This document shows, one piece after another, positions 1 through 9,148 of a stretch of 40,710 nt of DNA. The notes under the pieces were generated by a model. The model had not been told where the DNA came from. It was given only the letters and a program-made list of their open reading frames with translations, and searched no databases. Both the position numbers and the translations under genes were made by a program. The stretch is taken from the NCBI GenBank assembly GCA_003221985.1, contig QHUQ01000019.1, positions 1 to 40,710 of the forward strand, read 5' to 3'. The stretch is from Gemmatimonadota bacterium. Its GTDB lineage: Bacteria > Gemmatimonadota > Gemmatimonadetes > Gemmatimonadales > GWC2-71-9. Numbering within the stretch: position 1 is the first letter of the stretch; every line of letters starts with the position of its first letter.

Positions 1-441
1 GAGACCTATTTCGTCTCCGACGCCAAGACCGAAGACCAGAAGCGCGTGGCGCAGATGGAAAACGCCGCGCTGCGATTCGAGACGGCGCCCGGGCTCGACG
101 GGGGCGGGTCGCTCGGCTTCATTCTGCACGACTTGCAGCTGAACGAGTATCTCCGCGAGTCGGCGCGCCTCGCCGAGCTGGTGCAGGTCAAAGTGGCGGG
201 GGTTTATTCCGGTGAAAACCGCGGCGTCCAACAGGGCCCGTTCCTGGTGCTGGCAGCGGCGCGCCGGCCCGCGATTCTCGTCGAAGCCGGATTCGCCACG
301 AACCCGAGCGACGGCGCGTTCCTCGCCTCGAGCCAGGGACAACACAAGATCGCCACCGCGATCGCCGACGGCATCGTCGCCTATCTGCTCGAGTTCGAGC
401 GCAAGCTCGCGGTGGGAACCGGAGGCGGGCAGGCGCGATGA
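1..441 (+). CDS. N-acetylmuramoyl-L-alanine amidase, C-terminal part (5' end outside window)
   Basis: This is the last 146 residues of a zinc-dependent Amidase_3 domain, which cleaves the bond between N-acetylmuramic acid and the stem peptide of peptidoglycan in the periplasm. The visible part opens with ETYFVSDAKT, a block typical of this family, followed by RGVQQGPFLVL and then ILVEAGFATNPSD, which contains the conserved catalytic glutamate. The zinc-binding N-terminal half lies upstream of the window. The frame is open from base 1 to the TGA at 439-441. That stop overlaps the ATG of the next gene (ATGA), so the two are probably co-transcribed. AmiC-like function is inferred from the domain; the exact paralogue cannot be fixed from a fragment. 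Confidence 0.88.
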   Translation, partial: ETYFVSDAKTEDQKRVAQMENAALRFETAPGLDGGGSLGFILHDLQLNEYLRESARLAELVQVKVAGVYSGENRGVQQGPFLVLAAARRPAILVEAGFATNPSDGAFLASSQGQHKIATAIADGIVAYLLEFERKLAVGTGGGQAR

Positions 442-1955
442 CCGGCCGGAGCTGGAGCGCATTGACCCTGATCTGGGCGATGGCGGGTTGCGCCTACTAC
501 AACGCCATGTGGAGTGCCGAGCATTATGCCTCGGATGCGCGGCACCTCGAGGAGCGCGGGCAAGTCTCCGAAGCGCGCGCCCAGTGGGCGCTTGCCGCCG
601 CCAAGGCCGAAGCGGTGGTGCAGCGTCATCCACGCAGCCGTTGGGCTGACGACGCGCTGGTTCTGCAGGTCGAGGGGATGGCCCGATCCGGTCAGTGCCA
701 GGATGCCGCCGAGCCAATCGCGCGAGCAGACACGAGTGTGAAGGAGCCGGCGCTGCGGGAGCGAGTGGAGCTCGCGACGGCCCAGTGCGCGCTCGCCGCT
801 CGCCATCCGCAGCAGGCCGCCGCGGCGCTGGCGCTGCCGCTCGCGTCCAAAGATGGCGGCCGCCGCTCGCGCGCCGAGTACTTGGCGGGGGAGGCGGCGG
901 TGCAGCAGTTCGATTATGACGCTGCCGTGAAGCATTTCGAACGATCGCGTGAGCCGGCGGCCCTTCCGGCGCTGGTGCGCGCGCACCTGTTGGCCGGGCG
1001 ACCGGCCGACGCGACGACCGCGCTCAACGCGCTCGACAACAGTTCACGATTCGAGTCCGATCGGATGGATCTTCTCGCCCAGCTTGCCGCGATCGGCGGG
1101 GGGGGACCCGAAGCGGCGTCTGCGGCGTTGGATCGCATGCTCAGGCGCGTCCGCTTGCCGCCCACGGAGCAGGCCAAGCTGCTGATCGCGGACGCCGAGC
1201 GTCGTCTCGCGCACGCTGACTACGACGCGGCAGCGGCGCGGTATCGACGCGCCGCCGACATCGCGCCGGTCGCAACGGCCGAGGCGGGAATGGCGCTCGT
1301 CGGCCAGCAACGCGTCCTGATCGCGCGGGCGACCGGCCGCAATGACCTGCCGCCGGTCGCGGCTGAGTTGGCGCGGCTCCAGCGCGTCTCCGCGGCTGGC
1401 GCAGCGGCGAAGCGCTGGCTCGATCTCGTCACCGCCGTCATCCCGGTCCCCGAGACGCCGGGCATGCGCTTCCGCATGGCTGAGCTGGCGCGCGATTCGC
1501 TGGGTGCTCCTGCGCTCGCCGGCCAGCTCTTCCTCGATGTGACTGCCGGAGATACCGGCTCGCTCTACGCACCCAAAGCGCTGGTGGCGGCGCTCGCGCT
1601 CCTGCCCGACCGCCGTGATTCCATTGCGCGGGTCTTGGACACGCGCTACGCCGCGTCGCCCTATACGCGGGTGTTCCATGGAGAGCCAAGCGTCGCTTAC
1701 GCGGCAGCGGAAGACTCCCTCGCGCGCGAGCTCGGCGTGCAATTCGCGCAGAGCACGACCGCTCCCTCCGGAGCGCACTTTGACGCACCGATTCCGGGTC
1801 CTCGGGGTCCGTGGCTCGACGAACCGGAACAGCGGGGGCGGGGGGGGAGAGGGGGGGGGGCTGCGCGTCCAGCGCGCGGTCAGCCGCGTCCACCACCCGG
1901 GGCAGCGCGTCCCGCACCCGATCGCGACCGGCCGAAGCTGCCGGAGCGCCCGTGA
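438..1955 (+). CDS. TPR-type lipoprotein, hypothetical
   Basis: A 505-residue protein. It begins with a short hydrophobic signal ending in a lipobox (AMAGC, Cys 18), so it is probably an outer-membrane lipoprotein. The rest is Ala-rich helical sequence with TPR-like pairs, for example around residues 35-60, 150-190 and 250-290 (DYDAAAARYRRAADIAP). The last 60 residues are low-complexity Gly/Arg/Pro. They are encoded partly by G runs of 5, 8 and 10 bases at 1834-1860, so the exact C-terminus is sensitive to indels. The start overlaps the amidase stop and the stop overlaps the pyrD GTG. No specific function can be assigned; a scaffold role in envelope assembly is a guess from the fold and neighbours. 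Confidence 0.8.
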   Translation: MTGRSWSALTLIWAMAGCAYYNAMWSAEHYASDARHLEERGQVSEARAQWALAAAKAEAVVQRHPRSRWADDALVLQVEGMARSGQCQDAAEPIARADTSVKEPALRERVELATAQCALAARHPQQAAAALALPLASKDGGRRSRAEYLAGEAAVQQFDYDAAVKHFERSREPAALPALVRAHLLAGRPADATTALNALDNSSRFESDRMDLLAQLAAIGGGGPEAASAALDRMLRRVRLPPTEQAKLLIADAERRLAHADYDAAAARYRRAADIAPVATAEAGMALVGQQRVLIARATGRNDLPPVAAELARLQRVSAAGAAAKRWLDLVTAVIPVPETPGMRFRMAELARDSLGAPALAGQLFLDVTAGDTGSLYAPKALVAALALLPDRRDSIARVLDTRYAASPYTRVFHGEPSVAYAAAEDSLARELGVQFAQSTTAPSGAHFDAPIPGPRGPWLDEPEQRGRGGRGGGAARPARGQPRPPPGAARPAPDRDRPKLPERP

Positions 1956-2791
1956 GTGCGGTGAATCTCTTCGGGACCGATTTCCAAAATCCGATTCTGC
2001 TTGCTGCTGGGACCGCCGGCTTCGGCCGGGAGCTCGATCGCGTCATCGATCTCGACCTGCTCGGCGGCATTATCACGAAGGCCGTCACACCGGAACCGCG
2101 TCAGGGCCATCCCGCGCTGCGGGTCGCGGAGTTCCGTGGCGGCATGTTGAACGCCGTCGGCCTCGCGAATCCGGGCGTCGCGCAGGTTGCCGAGCACGAG
2201 CTGCCGTGGCTGACGTGGCGCTTGCGTCGGGCGCGCGTCATCGTGAACGTCGCGGGGGCGAGCGTCGCAGACTACGTGCAGGTAATCGGGCGGCTCACAG
2301 AGCTGGAAGGAATCACCGCGTTCGAGGTCAACGCGTCATGCCCCAACACGAGTGCGGGTGGTCTCGAGTTCGGCTCTGAGCCGCGAGGCCTGGCGGAGCT
2401 GGTGCGCGCCTGTCGCCGGGCGTCCACGCGACCACTCAGCGTGAAGCTCTCCCCGGTGCTCCCGGACATTCCTGCGATGGCGCGCGTGACGCTCGAGGAA
2501 GGGGCGGACGCAGTCAGCCTGGTGAATACGATGCCCGGATTGCTCGATAAGCGGCTCGGCAACGGCAGCGGCGGTTTGAGCGGTCCGGCACTGTTGCCGA
2601 TCGGCGTCCTCGCCACCCGGCGCGTGCGCGAGCAGGTGGGCATTCCCGTCATTGGCGTCGGTGGCGTTCGCAATGCCGCCGATGCGCGCGAGTATCTGGC
2701 CGCAGGCGCCTCGCTCGTGGCGATCGGGACTGCCGCGCTCGCCGATCCACGGGCACCGGTGCGCATCGCGCGGGAGCTGACGCATGGCTGA
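1952..2791 (+). CDS. pyrD: Dihydroorotate dehydrogenase, class 1B catalytic subunit
   Basis: Oxidises dihydroorotate to orotate in de novo pyrimidine synthesis (FMN-dependent TIM barrel, cytosolic). The 279-residue product has the family blocks in order: NLFGTDFQNPILLAAGTAGFG at the N-terminus, KAVTPEPR with the FMN/substrate lysine (about K43), GGMLNAVGLANPG, NASCPNT with the catalytic base Cys 130 typical of class 1, VKLSPVL, SGPALLPIGV, and the phosphate-binding GVGGV. The GTG at 1952 is chosen because it gives the normal N-terminus and forms a GTGA overlap with the upstream stop. A second GTG at 1961 is possible. No pyrK electron-transfer partner is next to it. It overlaps pyrF by 8 bases. 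Confidence 0.93.
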   Translation: MSAVNLFGTDFQNPILLAAGTAGFGRELDRVIDLDLLGGIITKAVTPEPRQGHPALRVAEFRGGMLNAVGLANPGVAQVAEHELPWLTWRLRRARVIVNVAGASVADYVQVIGRLTELEGITAFEVNASCPNTSAGGLEFGSEPRGLAELVRACRRASTRPLSVKLSPVLPDIPAMARVTLEEGADAVSLVNTMPGLLDKRLGNGSGGLSGPALLPIGVLATRRVREQVGIPVIGVGGVRNAADAREYLAAGASLVAIGTAALADPRAPVRIARELTHG

Positions 2792-3698
2792 GCTGATCGT
2801 CGCATTCGATGTGTCGAGCGGACGTGAGGCACTCGCCCTGGCGGGACGATTGCCCGGCCTCAGGTGGGCGAAGATCGGGCCGGTGCTGTTTGGCCGCGAA
2901 GGCCCGTCCCTCATCAAGGAGTTCACCCAGCGGGGCGTCCGCGTATTCCTCGATCTCAAGTGGCACGACATTCCCAACATCGTGGCGAGCGCGGTGGCGG
3001 CGGCGCGCGAGCTCGGTGTCTCGATGACCACTGTACACTGACTGGGGGGACGCGCGATGCTGACGGCTGCGGCCCGCGCCGCGGGAAGGGGGGGGGGACC
3101 GGACCTCGCTGTCGTCGGCGTCACCGTGCTGACGTCGCATGACGCCGCCGAGCTTGAGGGCGTGTTGGGGCGGGGCGTTCCCGACGTCGGCTTCGAGGCC
3201 GAACGCCTGGCGCGGGCGGCGCTGCAGGCTGGAGTGCGCGGCGTCGTGGCCTCTGGTCAGGAACTCGGTCTGTTGCGCGAAGCGCTGGGTCCTGAGCCTT
3301 GGATCGTGGTGCCGGGCATTCGCGCGCCCGGCGAGGCCGCCGGTGATCAGGTTCGCACCATCGAGCCGGCGGAAGCGGTACGCCGCGGCGCGACCCACCT
3401 GGTCGTCGGCCGGCCGATCACGACGGCCGCAGATCCGGTGGCGGCATACCGGCGCCTCGTCGAAGCGTCGATGCGGCGGACCGGGCGAAGCGTGCCTGGT
3501 CTGCGCACGACGCGGAGGCGCTCGTGGGGCAGAGCTCGAACATCGTGCTCCAGCTCCCGGGTGCCGATCCGTCATCCCCCCTCGGCCGATCGCAGGCAAT
3601 CGCGCTGTTGCGGCGCTACTTCCGGCCTGCTGAGGAGCGGGGCGTCGATGTCACGACGATTCGCGAAGTGGAGCCGGGGAAAGGCTTCGTGGAGCTGA
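2784..3698 (+). pseudogene. pyrF: Orotidine-5'-phosphate decarboxylase, interrupted by in-frame TGA
   Basis: OMP decarboxylase makes UMP, the last step of the pyrimidine pathway started by the adjacent pyrD. The N-terminal part (IVAFDVSSG, then FLDLKWHDIPN with the catalytic Lys and Asp residues) reads from ATG 2784 to codon 85, where TGA 3039-3041 interrupts it. The same frame continues at once with LGGRAMLTAAARAAG, then VTVLTS, VVASGQELG, VVPGIR and THLVVGRPITTAADP, so only one codon of the usual VHALGG block is replaced. An ATG at 3057, 15 bases after the stop and preceded by a GGGGGGA run, could allow re-initiation. Homology ends near 3473; from there to the frame's stop at 3698 the translation looks like an out-of-frame reading of the next gene. 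It could be a real nonsense mutation, a split gene, or a sequence error. Confidence 0.82.
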
Positions 3699-3811
3699 GC
3701 CGGCGCTACGTCGTGGCCGGAACCACCGAATTGCGACGCGAGACGCTGTATCTGGGTTATCGTCTGCTGGACCGTCAATGGCGTCTCGCGGAACTGCGGA
3801 GCGCCCCGTAA
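3524..3811 (+). CDS. Small NTF2-like (DUF4783-like) protein, start uncertain
   Basis: The product has 95 residues from GTG 3524. The pattern of a helix (RSQAIALLRRYFRP), then strands (GFVELSRRYVVAGTTELRRETLYLGYRLLDRQWRLAELR) resembles small NTF2-like proteins of the DUF4783 type, but this is fold-level recognition only. Coding-like sequence in the same frame extends upstream to at least 3470 (DAADRAKRAWSAHDAEAL), with purine-rich first codon positions. No ATG, GTG or TTG start is available there, so the true N-terminus seems lost or shifted relative to the end of pyrF. Function unknown. Confidence 0.6.
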   Translation: MGQSSNIVLQLPGADPSSPLGRSQAIALLRRYFRPAEERGVDVTTIREVEPGKGFVELSRRYVVAGTTELRRETLYLGYRLLDRQWRLAELRSAP

Positions 3812-3820
3812 TCCCGCCCC

Positions 3821-3849
3821 TTGCGTGAAGTTACGACCCCGTCTATAGT
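3821..3849 (+). promoter_or_regulatory. Sigma-70-type promoter for the rpmJ-rplQ operon
   Basis: TTGCGT (3821-3826) and TATAGT (3844-3849) are separated by exactly 17 bases, in an AT-richer gap between the NTF2-like gene and rpmJ. Transcription would start near 3856, giving a leader of about 35 bases. The same TATAGT -10 box occurs in the ssb promoter. Confidence 0.65.
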
Positions 3850-3891
3850 TCAAGACTCAACCAGAACTTTTTACTTTTCCGGAGCAACCTG

Positions 3892-4008
3892 TTGAAGGTA
3901 CGTTCGAGCGTGCGGCCCATCTGCGAGCACTGCAAAGTCGTCACGCGCCGGGGCGTGATCCGCGTGATCTGCAAACGCAACCCCAAGCATAAACAGCGGC
4001 AGGGTTAG
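3892..4008 (+). CDS. rpmJ: 50S ribosomal protein bL36
   Basis: A 38-residue ribosomal protein of the large subunit. It reads TTG AAG GTA CGT from 3892 to the TAG at 4006-4008 and gives [20 protein letters not shown], with the zinc ligands Cys 11, Cys 14, Cys 27 and His 33 all present (zinc-containing form). The TTG start is supported by GGAG at 3881-3884 and by the fixed length of the family. It is first in the operon, just after the promoter. infA, which often precedes rpmJ, is not here. Confidence 0.95.
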   Translation: MKVRSSVRPICEHCKVVTRRGVIRVICKRNPKHKQRQG

Positions 4009-4016
4009 GGAGAGGC

Positions 4017-4400
4017 ATGGCTCGTATTGCAGGCGTGGATTTGCCGCGCGACAAAAAGATCCAGTACGCACTTCCGTACATCTTCGGCATCGGTCCCAGC
4101 AACTCGATTCGCATTCTCGCCGAGACGGGCATCAGTCCCGACGCGCGCGTGCGTGATCTGCGCGACGCCGAGGTGGCGCGCCTGCGTCAGGTGATCGAGC
4201 GGGACTATAAGGTGGAAGGCGCGCTGCGCACGGAAGTCGCGATGAACATCAAGCGCTTGATGGACATCGGGACCTATCGGGGCGGTCGCCATCGCAAGAA
4301 TCTGCCCGTGCGCGGCCAGCGCACCCATACCAATGCGCGCACCAAGAAGGGACCGCGGCGCGCCATCGCGGGCAAGAAGAAGCCCGTCCTGAAAAAGTAG
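4017..4400 (+). CDS. rpsM: 30S ribosomal protein uS13
   Basis: A 127-residue protein of the head of the small subunit that contacts P-site tRNA and bridges to the large subunit. It starts [19 protein letters not shown] and contains the helix-hairpin segment [14 protein letters not shown]. The conserved C-terminal block [20 protein letters not shown] is followed by a lysine-rich tail. A GGGAG ribosome site lies at 4008-4012. Length and order (after rpmJ, before rpsK) are standard. Confidence 0.98.
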   Translation: MARIAGVDLPRDKKIQYALPYIFGIGPSNSIRILAETGISPDARVRDLRDAEVARLRQVIERDYKVEGALRTEVAMNIKRLMDIGTYRGGRHRKNLPVRGQRTHTNARTKKGPRRAIAGKKKPVLKK

Positions 4401-4406
4401 AGGCAC

Positions 4407-4862
4407 ATGGCGGACGAAAAGAAGGTGGACGAAAAGAAACCGGACGAAAAGAAACCGGACGAAAAGAAACCGGCGCCAGCCCGTGCGGCCGGTGCCAAGC
4501 GCACCAAGAAGGTCGTCGAAGCCGAGGGCATCGCGCACGTCACCGCGACCTTCAACAACACGCTCATCACGATCACCGACCTGCAGGGCAACGCGATTAC
4601 GTGGGGCTCGTCGGGGAAAGCGGGCTTCAAGGGCTCCAAGAAGTCGACGCCGTTCGCCGCGACCGTGGCGGCCGAGCAGGCGGCGCGCGAAGCGTTGAAC
4701 CTGGGCGTGAAGCGCGTGCACGTGCGGGTGCAGGGTCCCGGCTCCGGCCGCGAGTCGGCCATTCAAGCGCTCGCCAGCGCCGGGCTGCAGATCCGCTCGA
4801 TTCGCGACGTCACCCCGATTCCGCACAACGGGTGCCGGCCGCCCAAGAAACGGCGGGTGTAA
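4407..4862 (+). CDS. rpsK: 30S ribosomal protein uS11 with charged N-terminal repeat
   Basis: uS11 lines the mRNA exit side of the 30S platform. The core ([71 protein letters not shown]) is normal from about residue 32. Before it sits an unusual tail of about 30 residues made of DEKK(P/V) units. The total of 151 residues exceeds the usual 125-135. The ATG at 4407 is the only sensible start and follows rpsM by 6 bases. The tail is acidic and basic in alternation and probably disordered. Confidence 0.96.
   Translation: MADEKKVDEKKPDEKKPDEKKPAPARAAGAKRTKKVVEAEGIAHVTATFNNTLITITDLQGNAITWGSSGKAGFKGSKKSTPFAATVAAEQAAREALNLGVKRVHVRVQGPGSGRESAIQALASAGLQIRSIRDVTPIPHNGCRPPKKRRV
4413..4472 (+). repeat. 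Four tandem 15-bp repeats inside rpsK
   Basis: Units GACGAAAAGAAGGTG (4413-4427) and three copies of GACGAAAAGAAACCG (4428-4442, 4443-4457, 4458-4472) encode DEKKV and three DEKKP units. The last three are identical at the DNA level, so copy number could change by slippage without breaking the frame. Each unit has A-rich wobble choices unlike the GC-rich surroundings. Confidence 0.93.
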
Positions 4863-4865
4863 CGG

Positions 4866-5501
4866 ATGGCACGCTACACCGGTCCCGTGTGCAAGCTGTG
4901 CCGCCGCGAGGGCACGAAGCTGTTTCTGAAGGGCACGCGCTGCCTCACCGAGAAGTGCGCCGTCGAGCGGCGCGCCTACGCGCCGGGCCAGCATGGCCAG
5001 TCGACCGGCCGGCGCCGCAAAGCCTCGGAGTACGCGAAGCAGCTGCGCGAAAAGCAGAAGGTGAAGCGGATTTACGGCCTCTCCGAGCGGCAGTTCCGGA
5101 ACATCTTCGAGCGCGTGCTCAAAGAGCCGGGCGTCACGGGTGAAGCGCTGCTGGTCGCGCTGGAGAGCCGGCTGGACAATCTGGTGTACCGGATGGGCTT
5201 CGCGACTTCGCGCAAGCAGGCGCGCCAGCTCGTGCGGCATCGCCACATCCAGGTCAATGGACGCACGCTGGACATCCCGTCCTATCGCGTGCGTTTGGGC
5301 GAAGAAGTCAAAGTCGCCGATGCGAGCCGCGAGCTCGTGCTGGTGAAGGTCGCGCTCGAGCAGTTCGGGCGCGGACAACCGGTTTCGTGGATCCAGGTGG
5401 ACACTGACAAAGTGCTGGGCAGGATGACGGAGCGGCCCACCCGCGATGCCATCCCGATCGCGGCACAAGAACAGTTAATCGTCGAGCTCTATTCCAAGTG
5501 A
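4866..5501 (+). CDS. rpsD: 30S ribosomal protein uS4, zinc-binding form
   Basis: Primary 16S rRNA-binding assembly protein of 211 residues. The N-terminus carries a C-X2-C-X13-C-X4-C set (Cys 9, 12, 26, 31) marking the C+ zinc form. This is followed by RRAYAPGQHG, the core, and an S4 RNA-binding domain around residues 100-165 (LDNLVYRMGFA, ARQLVRHRHIQVNG). It lies 3 bases after rpsK, and its TGA overlaps the GTG of rpoA. In several bacteria S4 represses this operon; no leader structure was recognised here. Confidence 0.97.
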   Translation: MARYTGPVCKLCRREGTKLFLKGTRCLTEKCAVERRAYAPGQHGQSTGRRRKASEYAKQLREKQKVKRIYGLSERQFRNIFERVLKEPGVTGEALLVALESRLDNLVYRMGFATSRKQARQLVRHRHIQVNGRTLDIPSYRVRLGEEVKVADASRELVLVKVALEQFGRGQPVSWIQVDTDKVLGRMTERPTRDAIPIAAQEQLIVELYSK

Positions 5502-6565
5502 TTACGACTCTTGATTTGACGGGGTTGGTCCGGCCGCACCTGGTCGAGATGACCAAGCGCGAGGACAACCCGAATTCCGCCGAGTTCCGGCTCCAGCCGC
5601 TGGAGCGGGGCTACGGCTACACGCTGGGCAATTCGCTGCGCCGGCTGCTGCTCTCGTCGCTGCGCGGGGCCGCCGTCTGGGCGTTCCGCATCGACGGCGT
5701 CGTGCACGAGCATCAGACTATTCCGGGCGTCGTCGAAGACGTGCATCAGATCATCCAGCGCCTGAAGCAGCTGACGCTGGTGCTCGCGCCCGAAGTGGAC
5801 GAGGCCGTGCTGCGGTTCAAGGTCGATAAGGCGGGTCCGGTGTACGCCCGCGACCTCGAGGCGCACGGCGCCGTCACGATTCAGAACCCCGAGCAGCTGC
5901 TCTTCACCGTGCAGGACGACCGCGACATCGGGGGCGAGCTGTACGTGAACAAGGGCCGCGGCTACGTGGAAGCCGAGCAACACCCCGTGGATCGCACGCT
6001 CGCCGTCGACGTGGTGCGCATCGACTCGATCTACAATCCCGTGCGGCGCGCGAACTTCACGGTGGCGGAAACGCGCGTTGGACAGCGCACCGACTACGAC
6101 CGGCTTACGCTGACCGTCGAGACGAACGGCACGATTTCTCCCGAAGACGCCGTTGCCTACGCCGCGGCGCTCGCCCAGGAGCACTTCCGCTTCTTCGTGG
6201 ACTTCGGCAAGGTGCCGGTCGTCCCCGGCGAACCGGGGGGGGCCGGCAATGGCGGATCCGAGGGTGGGCGGCTGCGCGACGTGTTGAACCGCGCCATCGA
6301 CGACGCCGGATTGTCGGTGCGGTCGGTGAACTCGCTCAAGAACTCGAATATCCGCACCCTGGGCGATCTGGTCCGCTACAAGGAAGACGACCTGCTCAAG
6401 GTCAAGAACGTGGGCGAGAAGGCGCTCGGCGAGATTGCCGAGCTGTTGCGTCGCGAAGGCCTGAACTTCGGGATGCAGCTGGAGGAGATGCCGGGCGGCG
6501 AGATCCGGATCGTGGATCCGGGCAGCGCGCCCCTGGCGCAGCTGACGGGGACCGAGGAAGAGTAA
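5498..6565 (+). CDS. rpoA: DNA-directed RNA polymerase alpha subunit
   Basis: The 355-residue alpha subunit nucleates RNA polymerase assembly and contacts promoter UP elements and activators. The N-terminal domain has RGYGYTLGNSLRRLLLSSL and GAAVWAFRIDGVVHE. A Gly-rich linker near residues 245-255 is encoded in part by a G8 run (6235-6242). The C-terminal DNA-binding domain has LSVRSVNSLKNSNIRTLGDL and KVKNVGEKALGEI. The GTG at 5498 overlaps the rpsD stop (GTGA), suggesting translational coupling. An extra acidic tail of about 30 residues follows the alpha-CTD. Confidence 0.98.
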   Translation: MITTLDLTGLVRPHLVEMTKREDNPNSAEFRLQPLERGYGYTLGNSLRRLLLSSLRGAAVWAFRIDGVVHEHQTIPGVVEDVHQIIQRLKQLTLVLAPEVDEAVLRFKVDKAGPVYARDLEAHGAVTIQNPEQLLFTVQDDRDIGGELYVNKGRGYVEAEQHPVDRTLAVDVVRIDSIYNPVRRANFTVAETRVGQRTDYDRLTLTVETNGTISPEDAVAYAAALAQEHFRFFVDFGKVPVVPGEPGGAGNGGSEGGRLRDVLNRAIDDAGLSVRSVNSLKNSNIRTLGDLVRYKEDDLLKVKNVGEKALGEIAELLRREGLNFGMQLEEMPGGEIRIVDPGSAPLAQLTGTEEE

Positions 6566-6921
6566 TGCGCCACCGCGCCAAGGGCCGGCAACTATCGCGC
6601 ACGTCGAGCCACAAGAAGGCGACGCTGAACAACATGGCGACGAGCCTGTTCCAGCATGGCGGCATCAACACGACCGAAGCGAAGGCGAAGGAGCTGCGTC
6701 CGTTCGCGGAGCGGCTCATCACCCTCGCGCGTCGCGGCGATCTGCACGCGCGGCGGCTGGTGGAGCGGCGGCTCAAGGACAAGGCCGTCACGACCAAGCT
6801 GTTCGCCGAGATCGGCAAACGGTTTGCGGCGCGCCCTGGCGGCTACACCCGCATCGTGAAGCTGGGCCATCGCGTTGGTGATGGTGCCGACGTGGCCCGG
6901 ATCGAACTATTGAGTGAGTGA
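6565..6921 (+). CDS. rplQ: 50S ribosomal protein bL17
   Basis: A 118-residue large-subunit protein, last gene of the operon. It starts MRHRAKGRQLSRTSSHKKA, with NMATSLFQHG, the central segment LRPFAERLITLARRGDLHAR, and GGYTRIVKLGHRVGDGA at the end. The TAATG junction with rpoA shares one base. A hairpin terminator follows 30 bases after the stop. Confidence 0.97.
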   Translation: MRHRAKGRQLSRTSSHKKATLNNMATSLFQHGGINTTEAKAKELRPFAERLITLARRGDLHARRLVERRLKDKAVTTKLFAEIGKRFAARPGGYTRIVKLGHRVGDGADVARIELLSE

Positions 6922-6950
6922 AACGGAACGCGGTGGGACGAGCCAAACCA

Positions 6951-6977
6951 AGGGGACCCGACGGGTCCCCTTTTTTT
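6951..6977 (+). terminator. Rho-independent terminator after rplQ
   Basis: AGGGGACC (6951-6958) pairs with GGTCCCCT (6964-6971) across a 5-base loop and runs into seven T residues (6971-6977). It ends the ribosomal operon. The T run overlaps the rpmB stop codon on the other strand; in that direction the stem lacks a good U tract, so it mainly serves the plus strand. Confidence 0.9.
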
Positions 6978-7167
6978 ACGAAGCTTTCGCCACCCGGTTG
7001 GACTTGATGCACTGCGTGCAGACGCGGATGCGGCGCACGACGCCGTTCACGACCACCCGGGCACGCTGTAGGTTGGGATACCAGCGGCGGGGCGTCTTGT
7101 TGTTCGCGTGGCTGATGTTGTGTCCCGTGATGGGACGCTTGCCACAGACTTCACACACTCGAGCCAT
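6976..7167 (-). CDS. rpmB: 50S ribosomal protein bL28, zinc-type
   Basis: A 63-residue large-subunit protein reading [20 protein letters not shown], then [17 protein letters not shown] and [18 protein letters not shown]. Two CxxC pairs mark the zinc-binding form. The frame is open further upstream, but the family N-terminus fixes the start at 7167. It converges on rplQ and diverges from gmd, whose start codon is only 17 bases away, so the promoters of the two must lie inside each other's coding regions. Confidence 0.95.
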   Translation of the reverse strand: MARVCEVCGKRPITGHNISHANNKTPRRWYPNLQRARVVVNGVVRRIRVCTQCIKSNRVAKAS

Positions 7168-7169
7168 AG

Positions 7170-9131
<1,962 letters not shown>

Positions 9132-9148
<17 letters not shown>

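Noticed and set aside
3039..3041. TGA in pyrF read as selenocysteine or another recoded amino acid
   Set aside because: PyrF is not a selenoprotein family, the position is usually Ala or Ser, no SECIS-like hairpin was evident, and TGA is used as a normal stop throughout the window.
4413..4472. Possible CRISPR or mobile-element repeat
   Set aside because: The units are contiguous, without spacers, in frame, and encode a peptide repeat in rpsK.
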